NCBI RefSeq assembly: GCF_014898815.1
Contig: NW_026515543.1
Span: 1,798,001-1,862,000, forward strand
Direction: 5' to 3'
DNA from: Panonychus citri
Lineage: Eukaryota; Arthropoda; Arachnida; Trombidiformes; Tetranychidae
DNA: 64,000 nucleotides
Part shown: piece by piece, positions 45,568-55,900 of the stretch
Numbering within the stretch: the stretch's first letter is position 1
How the letters are laid out: every line of letters begins with the position of its first letter
Notes under the pieces: model-generated
Told to the model about the DNA's origin: nothing
Databases searched by the model: none
Seen by the model: only the letters and a program-made list of their open reading frames with translations
Made by a program: the position numbers and the translations under genes

Positions 45568-48096
45568 ATGGTTTGTTTCCGTCAACACGATGATCGTCAT
45601 GTCTCTCATAAGATTAAGCTAATGAGATGGAACACATTGATGGATTTAATTGCGATCGGAATGAAAAATGGTGATGTTTCTATTCACAGGTTAGTTAATT
45701 GGCAGAAAATTTGGACTCTCACTTGGCCTAATAGTTCATCTTCGGCAACTACTTCAAATGCTTCAACAAGTGCCCCTGGTCCATCGGCATCATCCTCAGG
45801 TGTAACAACATCTACCGATGGTAATCAAAGTATTAGTGGTAAGTCAAAGAAAGATGAAAATGGTTCCATTAAATTAGATATTAACGCAATGGAGTGGAGA
45901 CCCGATGGTAAAGTATTGGCCGTAGGATATAATCGTAATGTTAAACATATTGGTACCAAAGAGGAGAAAGAGGTTAATGGTTCAGAGGAATCGTCAATTG
46001 CTCTGGTTGATATTGAAAATGGACAAGTGATTACAATTCTTAATATAACTGGTTCTCTGGTTAATTGTATGTGTTGGCAGGCGAAAAATAATTTCATTCT
46101 CAACGATCAGTATAAGGTAACCGCTTTTACTGAGTTTTTGGAAAAATTGACTCCCCTAACTAAATCTTATTCTACCAATTATTCACGAAAGTTATCTGAA
46201 GAAGGAATCGAAGATATTTTAAAAGTGGCCTCACAAACCAATTTAAATCTAATGGCTGTTGGTACAACTCTGGGAACAATTCATATTTACATATTTGGAA
46301 TATTTCTTGTTGGTGTTTTCAATTTACAAGATCAACTTCCAATCTCTCATGTATCATTTTCAGCTGATCTTGGATCTATGATGATCATAATTGGTACTGA
46401 TAATGTTGACCATGCAAGTAAACTTGATAATTATCAGTATCGATCATTTAAATTACCCTTTTTCAAGAATCATAGTGAACAATATTTCATTGTCTCTCAC
46501 ATTTATGCCAAAATAATGTCTCTACTTTCTTACCTGGAAGATATTATCGGTTCCATTCAAGAAACAATGGAAGACATTTTATTAGAATTAGATTCTAAAT
46601 TAACCAGTTACCTACAACCTAAAGGATCAAATGAAAATGCCTCAGGATCATCATCATCAAATTCATCGGTTTTACGTGCAGATGAAATATTAGATCTACT
46701 TGTAATTGGAGCTTTATCCGATTCATTTGAGAAATTTCTTCACCAATTAACCGATAAAGGATTGAAAAAATTGGGACAATCAATTGAATCAACATACTCT
46801 TCGGTACAGAAACTTGTCGTCTGTAATGTCCAACGTGCCTGTAAACACATTTTCTCCCATTTAAATGTACTTAAAGCGATCTCAATGTGGACCAATGAAT
46901 TTTCCCAATTAGGATTTAAAACTTCGGACATTAATCGTGCCATTCATGGTGTTGCCACTTTCTATCTTAAAGCATTGGAACTTCAACAAGTAATTGATTC
47001 TTCGTGTCAAAATTTAAAGTGTTTCTTTCGCTGGTTATACTCGGTTACCGTTCGTATTTGTAATGATTCTATGCCTTCATCTCAACAAGAATCGATCAAA
47101 GTTTCTCAACAAGATTTACAATATGTGGCCGATTTTATTGAGGAAAATTTTGACTGGAGAGATGAAAGTCGCGAGGAATCAGCGGCCGATCCTTCATATT
47201 CCCCACCTCTTAATCGACCCACCGCCACCAATTTTACCTTAGAGCGAGTTTGTCAATATCTTAAAGCTGAACCATTGGTCTATCGAACCTTTTCAATTAA
47301 CGATCAATCATTGAATCCATGGTTTAAATATCTGAAAGAAAGGCCAATGTTAATCAAAGATGAACCCACTTCCGATCTCATCTTATTTAAACACAATGCT
47401 GAAACCTCACTGATCACTGAACATACCACGTTAATCGGGAAAACTCATGATGCCTTTAAAAACCCGAGCTTCAGATTAGAGGAAGTTTTCACTGGTGATT
47501 ATGAACATTTTCTAGCATTTAATTTAAGTTTTCCTGCCAAAGAAGCGCCTAAAGTGACCAGTGTTTCTGATGAAGCGAATCGCTGTTGTTACATTGCCAT
47601 AGCAAGTAATTCAGAGGGTGAAGGTGATGTTTCCATGATTAAATTTGCCTTCCATGATCCTTATCGGGTTAAATTTGTCATGTTTACTGTGGTTATCGTT
47701 GAACCAGGAACAGAAAGGGAAACAATACCAATCGATATTCAATTTTATTCTGAATCAATTCTTTCCATGCTCTTGGTAACCAAAGATTCTCAATACTCGT
47801 TTCTACTTCAACTTCCACTTTCTACCATTGAGAAAAACTTTCTCCATCTTCTACCAGGATGTAGCTTACAACAACTTCGCCGTGATCATCCCAATTTCCG
47901 AGTCATTGTTGATTCATCGAGTGATATTAGTATTCGTCGTTTAGAAAATTTTAAACCTTCTCAATTTTCAGTCTCTGGATCTCGAAAAGTTTGTTGTGTC
48001 TCATCGAGAGCTAAACGACGGGTTCGAGTTTTCGAGATGGATGGAAACGAGGAAGAGGCCGAAGAAGCCGAAGAGGAAAGTGGGAATTTTGATTGA
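45568..48096 (+). CDS. ANAPC4: Anaphase-promoting complex subunit 4
   Basis: A scaffold subunit of the APC/C ubiquitin ligase that drives mitotic exit. An 842-residue single exon (human about 808). The N-terminal WD40-like domain has LMRWNTLMDLIAIGMKNGDV and MEWRPDGKVLAVGYN, interrupted by a Ser/Thr/Gly-rich insert (about residues 51-90). The central helical domain holds the family's best block, GLKKLGQSIESTYSSVQKLV, then LQQVIDSSCQNLKCFFRWLY and VADFIEENFDWRD. The C-terminus has SRKVCCVSSRAKRRVRVFEM followed by an acidic tail, as in human APC4. The start ATG at 45568 has an AAA-ATG-G context; an in-frame start at 45520 would be upstream of the conserved region. Convergent with metallothionein A, whose 3' end lies about 50 bp beyond this gene's polyadenylation signal. 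Confidence 0.95.
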   Translation: MVCFRQHDDRHVSHKIKLMRWNTLMDLIAIGMKNGDVSIHRLVNWQKIWTLTWPNSSSSATTSNASTSAPGPSASSSGVTTSTDGNQSISGKSKKDENGSIKLDINAMEWRPDGKVLAVGYNRNVKHIGTKEEKEVNGSEESSIALVDIENGQVITILNITGSLVNCMCWQAKNNFILNDQYKVTAFTEFLEKLTPLTKSYSTNYSRKLSEEGIEDILKVASQTNLNLMAVGTTLGTIHIYIFGIFLVGVFNLQDQLPISHVSFSADLGSMMIIIGTDNVDHASKLDNYQYRSFKLPFFKNHSEQYFIVSHIYAKIMSLLSYLEDIIGSIQETMEDILLELDSKLTSYLQPKGSNENASGSSSSNSSVLRADEILDLLVIGALSDSFEKFLHQLTDKGLKKLGQSIESTYSSVQKLVVCNVQRACKHIFSHLNVLKAISMWTNEFSQLGFKTSDINRAIHGVATFYLKALELQQVIDSSCQNLKCFFRWLYSVTVRICNDSMPSSQQESIKVSQQDLQYVADFIEENFDWRDESREESAADPSYSPPLNRPTATNFTLERVCQYLKAEPLVYRTFSINDQSLNPWFKYLKERPMLIKDEPTSDLILFKHNAETSLITEHTTLIGKTHDAFKNPSFRLEEVFTGDYEHFLAFNLSFPAKEAPKVTSVSDEANRCCYIAIASNSEGEGDVSMIKFAFHDPYRVKFVMFTVVIVEPGTERETIPIDIQFYSESILSMLLVTKDSQYSFLLQLPLSTIEKNFLHLLPGCSLQQLRRDHPNFRVIVDSSSDISIRRLENFKPSQFSVSGSRKVCCVSSRAKRRVRVFEMDGNEEEAEEAEEESGNFD

Positions 48097-48205
48097 AACC
48101 CATTACAAGAACCTTAAGATTTTTACTAATGAATTGATAGTTTAAATAACTGTAAATATGCTGTTAATAATTTGGTGTGATAACATTGAAATTAAACAGC
48201 AATCA

Positions 48206-48211
48206 AATAAA
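48206..48211 (+). terminator. Candidate ANAPC4 polyadenylation signal
   Basis: AATAAA 110 nt after the stop codon, in front of the convergent metallothionein gene. Confidence 0.45.
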
Positions 48212-48545
48212 ATTAATTTGATTTACAAAAATGATCGAAAAATTATTATATGCAATAGATTTATTTTAATCAGTTCACGTTTGTTTTTTGTTGTTCAATT
48301 AATCACTTTTTTCAGTTGATTTATGTAATTAAATTGGACAATTACAATTGTGAAAATGATTTATACTGTATGAATAAAGGGAATACACTGAAGAAAAGCA
48401 ATAGAACAATCAATTGATGAGTCAATTGAAAGATTAACAATTTAAACTACTCTAGAGTTGGAAGACTTTTTTGATTTTAATTATTGATAACATGACTTTA
48501 AATCAAGTTATGGTTAATTGTTGTTGTTTGGATTGGGCTCGTTGA

Positions 48546-48993
48546 TTATCCTCTACGACACTTTGATGATGGACAACATTTGCAACAATTACAATTGTCA
48601 CCAGATTTACAACCTGAACCACCACAGCATTTGCAACAATCGCAACTAAAACGAGAGAGGGAGGGAGAAAAGAGAGAGAGAGTTAATGAGTGAGTAAAAT
48701 ATTGGAAGGTGGAGTGAAATGATTAAAGAGGCGATAATTACAATCTCTTCCCTGAGTAATATCAAAGAAGACAAGAGTAGGAGGAGAGAGAGATGATTAT
48801 TGATAATTTACCTTCCTGATCCTGATTTACCAGCGGGACAACATCGACATGGATCACAAGTACAATCAGGTCCACACTTGGATCCAGGACAATCAGCGCA
48901 ACAATTACAATTGGAACCACATCGACAACCACCACCAGTAGTTTTCTCAGGTTCACTTGAAGGTCTAGCACAACATCCGCCACCAGAAGACAT
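48546..48993 (-). CDS. Metallothionein-like Cys-rich protein, copy A
   Basis: Two exons on the minus strand: 48993-48812 and 48645-48546, phase 2, 166-bp intron; 93 residues with about 26 Cys and no aromatic residues. Cys occur as CC, CxC and CxCC (for example CRCGSNCNCCADC, CTCDPCRCC, CDCCKCC, CNCCKCC). The pattern suggests two metal-thiolate clusters, roughly one per exon. Such proteins bind Zn, Cu or Cd and buffer metal stress. I do not recognise an exact orthologue, so the call rests on composition and Cys spacing. A TGCACAC sequence matching the metal-response core TGCRCNC lies about 200 bp upstream at 49194-49200. The gene is convergent with ANAPC4. Confidence 0.85.
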
Positions 48994-49193
48994 GATTAGT
49001 AATTCGTATTAAAAGTAAAACGAACAATTAAAAACACAGAAAGAGAGAGAGAGAGATAGTAAAAGTTAACTATTAGAATATTGTTCAGGTCACTTGGTAG
49101 GAGTAATAAAATCGATGATGGTTCCTAAATTGTTCGGGTCGCATCTTAAGTAGTATAAAAAATTGTTGGTCGAGAGCAAAAAATGAATATTTC

Positions 49194-49200
49194 GTGTGCA
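49194..49200 (-). promoter_or_regulatory. Candidate metal-response element, metallothionein A
   Basis: Minus-strand TGCACAC fits the MTF-1 core TGCRCNC. It lies about 200 bp upstream of the start codon and is conserved in copy B. A 7-base match can occur by chance. Confidence 0.35.
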
Positions 49201-49305
49201 AAGAAATAGTAATGGAAGCAAAAAATTAAACGGAATTAAATTTAACAATCAAGATTAGATTACCACACAATTAACTCTAATTAAAAACAATTAAGGGAAA
49301 TTCCC

Positions 49306-50335
49306 AGTGATTCCATCAACTTTGTCAACAACGAATCCATTTCATTTCATCTAATCGATAAAATTTAGGTTATCTTGGGTTCGTTGTATTACTCTTTATG
49401 GAGAAAATCACTTGATTAAGAACATATTGGTTACATCAAGTGCAAAAGAGAACAACAATTAACTAATCACTAACACTAATTCAGTTCGATAACACCTAAT
49501 GACTCAATTCGATAACCAAACAATTACTAGCTCGAAGTTTCTATCAGAAATCACTAATTTTTAGCTACTAATTCTAGTCAAAAATTATCAATCTTCAATC
49601 TTCGTAATTCATTGATTAGCATTTAATTTAGAAAATTTAATTTTCTTAATTGTTTGCGAATTCAAGGTGACATCTATTGGAATTTTCTACAATTATGATG
49701 AAAAGTAATTTCTTTAGATAATTGAAAATCTTTGAATCATTTCGTTGCTCTCTTGATTAATTACTCATTCTGATCAATAAAATCAAAGTTAATTCCAATC
49801 AAATTGTAAGTTTAGAACTTGAATTGATGGGAAAGAAAAGATTTCGATTAGTCCAATTATTGAAGAAACAAACGAACGAAACTTTTGAGAGAAAAAAACT
49901 TTTCGAAACTTTTTTCTCTCTAATCTAACGAATCAATGGCGGAACGAATATTACTAATTAGGATCGAATGATTAACTTTCGATACTTCAATATTCCAGCT
50001 CGAGGGAAATTTAAGGAAAAGAATAAAGAAAAACCATTAAATATGTTGACCATGAGCGAATCTTAAAAAATGACCATTGAGATACTTTTCCATGTTCGGT
50101 ACCAAAAAGAAGATGAAAAACCGGATCGTCCAAAACCCATCCTACTTTTTTCATCTTCTTCTTTCTCATCCTCATCTTCATCTCAACGGTCAACATTATC
50201 TTCATCACTATCATCTTACTTACCTTTGTATCGGTTTCTTAAAAATGTTCCCAATTTGATTATAATAACTTTCCAATGTTGAAATTTGACCAATGTGATT
50301 TTGATTTCAAGTCGATATAAAAACCATCACCAATA
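49306..50335. other. Intergenic region between metallothionein A and the receptor kinase
   Basis: About 1 kb of AT-rich DNA between divergent genes. It should hold the receptor kinase promoter and 5' UTR. Frames at 50011-50282 overlap on both strands over a CTT/ATC-rich repeat and are not called. Confidence 0.5.
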
Positions 50336-52939
50336 ATGTATTTGATTACAAATACTCATTGGATAATCAATTTATCTCAACCAATTTGGATTAATTATCT
50401 TCTAGTCTTATGGATAAACAGTGTAAATGTTGTTAATTGTTATTCAACTAGTTTTGGTCGAAGTCGATTACCAATTCTAAATACTCCACCATTGTTTGAT
50501 TTCCAACGTGATTGGATTATCGTTGAAAACGAGAAACTTAATTCAAGAATAACGATTGTTAAGATTAACGATAATGAAAATGATCGGATTACTTTTTCAA
50601 TTAGTTCGGGATTATATCGAGATGGATCAAAATATTTCACCATAAATCCAACAACCGGTGAGGTTAAATTAACCGAATCACTTGTTGGCCTGGTAAGTGT
50701 TTCCCTCTCTTAATTATAATTAAATTGATCAGCAATTGTTAAGCTTTAATTTGGTTTAATCAACACTAATTTCATTGTAATCAAAGTTAAACCATAATAA
50801 CTTTGAGCATTTCAATTTGATTCTGGTTGATCCTCCTTCATGATAATGTTGATGAGGCTGTGGTAGTGGTTGAAGATCATGATGAGATGATGATGATGAC
50901 AATCAAATGGTCCGAGTGTTTATCCTCAGTAAACTATAAAGGAAATAGATTCGTATTGTTAGAGACAATTAGAGCAGAAATAGTTGGTCCTTGGATCGAT
51001 TTTGTTGATCATCATCATCATCATCATCATCTTAACAACGAAGTAAAAACTTTTCCCCATTTAGAACATTATTTAATTGTTCCAAAGAATCAGAAAGTGT
51101 GATGAAATCTCTCGAGATGATTGAGGATTTAAATTGAGCTTCAATTTAATCCAACAATTAGAAATAATCACAATCAAAGTGGTGATAATTTTCCTCTCCT
51201 TCATTTGAGTTTTGAATTTAAAAAAATTTCCTCTCTGTTAATTGTGAATATTGATCACAATTTTCTCTCGATGTTTTCCCAATCAAATTTAATCTCTATT
51301 ATTTACCAATCAATTATGTCACTTGATGATAGATTGTTAACTCGATAATTTGGTAAATTATGGAAACAGATAATCCAGTAATTGACGTAAACACAATCAA
51401 TCTAACCAATAACCTCAATCAACATGAAGAGAAAGCTTTTTGTTGATTGTTGGCTGAGTGTTGGGAAGATAATCTAAAAGACCATTGTTAATATTGAATA
51501 ATCTAATCATGATAATCATCAACAGCATCAAAATCAACAACAACAATAGTGGGACATGGTAACAACAATTTAATGGAACGATTTCCTTTTCAAATTTATG
51601 ATTTACCAACAATCAGAAAACATCAACGTTCATATGGGAATGAGTATTTCCTTTGATTGTTGTTGATTGAGAGACAAATTTTGTCTCTTTTGAGAACTGA
51701 TCATCTAATTGTTGATGATTAGTTGATTATATTAATGATTATGTCAAAAAGGAAAAACTTTTCACACTCAATATTTGATTACTTCAAGTAATCAATATTT
51801 TCCATCATTTATTATTAATCATGATCATGATGGATTTCCAATGTTAATATAACTAATTTACACCTAAACAGATTCAATGTAATGTTTACCGGACCGTTTT
51901 CTTGTTAATCAACAACAATTTACAAATTTTTTTCTCTCTTCCGAGTGATTCTGTTCATCATGATGATTAATTTAATCAGTAGAATTAATCATTTTCATGG
52001 AATATGATTATTCTTTGGGATTCTCTTTTTTTCTTCTTGTTCTCTCACCCAATGTAACAATCAATTCATTAAGTGAGATGTCACCGTTAGTTGATACACT
52101 GGAAATAGACAAAGGTAATGTCCAGTTGATTGTTGATGAACAATAACAATTAATATGCAATAGATTTATTTTAATCAGTTCACGTTTGTTTTTGTTCAAT
52201 TAATCACTTTTTTCAGTTGATTTATGTAATTAAATTGGACAATTACAATTGTGAAAATGATTTATACTGTATGAATAAAGGGAATACACTGAAGAAAAGC
52301 AATAGAAAAATCAATTGATGAGTCAATTGAAAGATTAACAATTTAAACTACTCTAAAGTTGGAAGACTTTTTTGATTTTAATTATTGATAACATGACTTT
52401 AGATCAAGTTATGGTTAATTGTTGTTGTTTGGATTGGGCTCGTTGATTATCCTCTACGACACTTTGATGATGGACAACATTTGCAACAATTACAATTGTC
52501 ACCAGATTTACAGGCTGAACCACCACAGCATTTGCAACAATCGCAACTAAAACGAGAGAGGAGGAGAAAAGAGAGAGAGTTAATGAGTGAGTAAAATATT
52601 GGAAGGTGGGTGAAATGATTAAAGAGGCGATAATTACAATCTCTTCCCTGAGTAATATCAAAGAAGACAAGAGTAGGAGGAGAGAGAGAGATGATTATTG
52701 ATAATTTACCTTCCTGATCCTGATTTACCAGCGGGACAACATCGACATGGATCACAAGTACAATCAGGTCCACACTTGGATCCAGGACAATCAGCGCAAC
52801 AATTACAATTGGAACCACATCGACAACCACCACCAGTAGTTTTCTCAGGTTCACTTGAAGGTCTAGCACAACATCCGCCACCAGAAGACATGATTAGTAA
52901 TTTGTATTAAAAGTAAAACGAACAATTAAAAACACAGAA

Positions 52940-52970
<31 letters not shown>

Positions 52971-55900
52971 TAGTAAAAGTTAACTATTAGAATATTGTTC
53001 AGGTCACTTGGTAGGAGTAATAAAATCGATGATGGTTCCTAAATTGTTCGGGTCGCATCTTAAGTAGTATAAAAAATTGTTGGTCGAGAGCAAAAAATGA
53101 ATATTTCGTGTGCAAAGAAATAGTAATGGAAGCAAAAAATTAAACGGAATTAAATTTAACAATCAAGATTAGATTATCACACAATTAACTCCAATTAAAA
53201 ACAATTAAGGGAAATTCCCCAATAGATGACAGATTAACTCATTTTCTAGATTTTTCTGCGAAAATTAAAAACAATTTTAATCACTTTGTCTTCGTTTCTA
53301 TTTACCAATCAACCCTTTTTGATTTTATCTTTTTTAATTCTTTTTACTGTTGAAAGTTGATTATTTTTGTTTAGAAAACAATTGGATGTGTTTGATTATC
53401 CTGATGGGTGAAAATACCAATGAAATTAAATTATGGTGACAATGATTATGGTGATAAAATGTTTCTCTCTCATCCTTAGATTGACAAGTAATATCTTCAC
53501 ATACGCTCAGTTGATTTGTAATGCAACTATTTCAATGTTATTACATTACGATTGAGTTGATCACAATTCTTGATTGTGATCTGATAATATGTTAATACAC
53601 TTTATCCTTTTCTCCGGTTAATGTTTAATAAGAGAAATGGAGGAGAGAGAGAGAGAGCATAAGATGAAAAGGAAAACATTTCCATCGAGTGTTTCTATTT
53701 TCTATTTTCTATTTTATTCTTTTCTCTTCTACTCACCGTTTATCGTCATCATCTTCTCTCTCCCCCCACCTCTCTCTCTCTCTCTCTTTCTCTCTGTCAA
53801 TTTACTATCAAAATCCAATGAATGTTTACATTGTATGTAAACTGATATTCTGTTAGTAATTTATGAAGGACAGTTATCGATTCCAAGAGAGATTTGGTAT
53901 TAGTATTTTCCAGTGAATCTCTTTATTTTGTTTTCTATCTTTAGGAACCATGGAAAAAGATTGACAAAGTCTGTGGGCGTCTTATTGCTTCAACAATTTG
54001 CTAATTCCATGGATAAATTGGTTGGGACACTCTGTTTGGTGAAAAGAGTTAAAGATTTGGACCATAGATTGTTATTGGATCAATAGACGGATCAGAATTC
54101 TTGGTGGTCATTTTTTTTTCCATTTCTCAATGAATCGTATTAGATTGACCGAAGAAGATTAGATGAAATGGTTGAAATGACGATGAGAATGATGATTGTA
54201 ACGAAAGAGGATCCAAAGATGACGATTATGATGTTTTTCTGTGAAAAAAGAAATGAAATGTTTACAAGAAAATGACATCATTGGAAAAAAGGAAAAGGAA
54301 ACAAATATTGAAACTGATTTTGTTTTTCTTTCTGTTACTTTTTAAATGGTGAAAGTGACAAAATGGAGAGATATTGATATCAATTTAGAGGAAGATGATC
54401 CTCTCACCGATCATAGTGTGTCATAAATATCGATTGAAATTCAGTGTTCCAAACATGGTTCCCATGTTACCATTTTATCACCATCTCTCTCTCTCTCTTT
54501 CTCTCTCTTTTTTTATTTGATTCCATTTCATAGAGACTAAGAAAATCAATCCAATTGATTATTGAGGTTTTCTTTTTCTCTCTTATTCTTTCATCTAGTT
54601 AATAATTTTCATCATCATGAATTCTCATTCATTTTTTCCTCAAAGAAGCAAAAAAAGAATCTCAATGAAAAAAGAAGAGTTTTTTTTCTTAAAAAATTGA
54701 AATGAAACTGAATTCGTTTCAAATTCAGTAGTAAATTCAAAAGCTTAAAAACATTTTCCTCTTTTCTCTCATCAACCAACATTTTGATTCTCTTTTCTCT
54801 AAATGAACTTTTTTTCTTTAACTTCTCCACAATTCCATTGATCTTTATCATCCTCATCTCTACTTGAAATTTATCTCTCTACATGTTTGCTACTTGTTCT
54901 GATTTTCTACACCACCGAGAATAAGATTTATGAAGAAGCTAAAAGATGGAAGCTGAAAACGTGATCCAAATGTCTCGTGGCCATTTTGTGAATATTTGCA
55001 AGTAAAATCGTGCAAAAAGAAACATCGATACGAGAGAATTGAGTGTTTTCTCATCATAAGAAAGAAAAGAAAGTGAGAAAAAAAGAAAGAAAAGAAAGAA
55101 AAGAAAGAAGAAACTAAGAAAAAGCAAAGAAACTTACCTGATGATATTATCCTTCTCTGGCTTCATCTTATTACCTCAACTTTCTCTCTCCTCATCTTCA
55201 CCCCACATCTCTTACTCTCTCAAGGTAGAGAGAGAGAGAGAGAGAGTGAGATTAACATTGATTATGTTAGAAAATGAAAACTGGACTCAAGAGCGAGCAA
55301 CCTTAAAATACTTGACCGAACCTCCTCCCATCCAAAGCCTACAATTTACTTTTAAGATCCGGGTTTAAACCTCCATTACCATTGGAAGCTGATGATGATG
55401 AAGATGAAGATAATTATGATGATGATGGAGATGCTGAAGAGAAGGGAAAATGTTATTAATTTTCTTCATCTTCTTTCATTTTCTCTTAACAATGTTTATT
55501 GAAGGGAATTCCTATTCTCTCTCACCTTCTTCGTCTAATCATCATCATCATTGTTGATTGTTTAAGCTTCTTTTTTTTCCCTCATCGTAATTATATTATT
55601 TTCGTATCAATTGATAACAACAATTTAACTTGTTAACCAATTGGATTGAATTGATAAAATTAACCTCAACTTCACTTGTAATACTTGACCAATAACTTTT
55701 CAAAAGTTTCCAATTGATTAGCACTTAATTGTTACTCCAAACAAAAAGCTAACAATCAGCTGATCATTTTAATCAACTACAACAATTTCAATTTTCTTTA
55801 CAATTAACCAATTGTTTCAATGTTTCCTTTTCTCATTAGGCTGGTAAAGAAATGTATTTAATGATAATTGCTGATGATGGACATCAAAAGGTAATTAATT

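Larger units (their letters stand above)
48248..49305. repeat. Segmental duplication, copy A (contains metallothionein A)
   Basis: About 1058 bp that recurs in the same orientation at 52153-53219. Matching starts at ATATGCAATAG and ends at GGGAAATTCCC. Identity is very high by eye; differences are a few substitutions and small indels, mainly in GA repeats. Confidence 0.95.
52153..53219. repeat. Segmental duplication, copy B (contains metallothionein B)
   Basis: Direct copy of 48248-49305, about 3.9 kb away and inside intron 1 of the receptor kinase. Copy B has a longer (GA)n run at 52936-52971 and slightly shorter repeats in the metallothionein intron. Confidence 0.95.

Noticed and set aside
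50827..51102. 91-codon frame with a His run in intron 1 of the receptor kinase
   Set aside because: The His and Met runs come from ATC/ATG repeats, and adding it would break the exon-exon continuity of the cadherin domain.
55264..55368. 34-codon ATG frame in the kinase intron
   Set aside because: Plausible codons but no matching splice sites, homologue or conserved motif.
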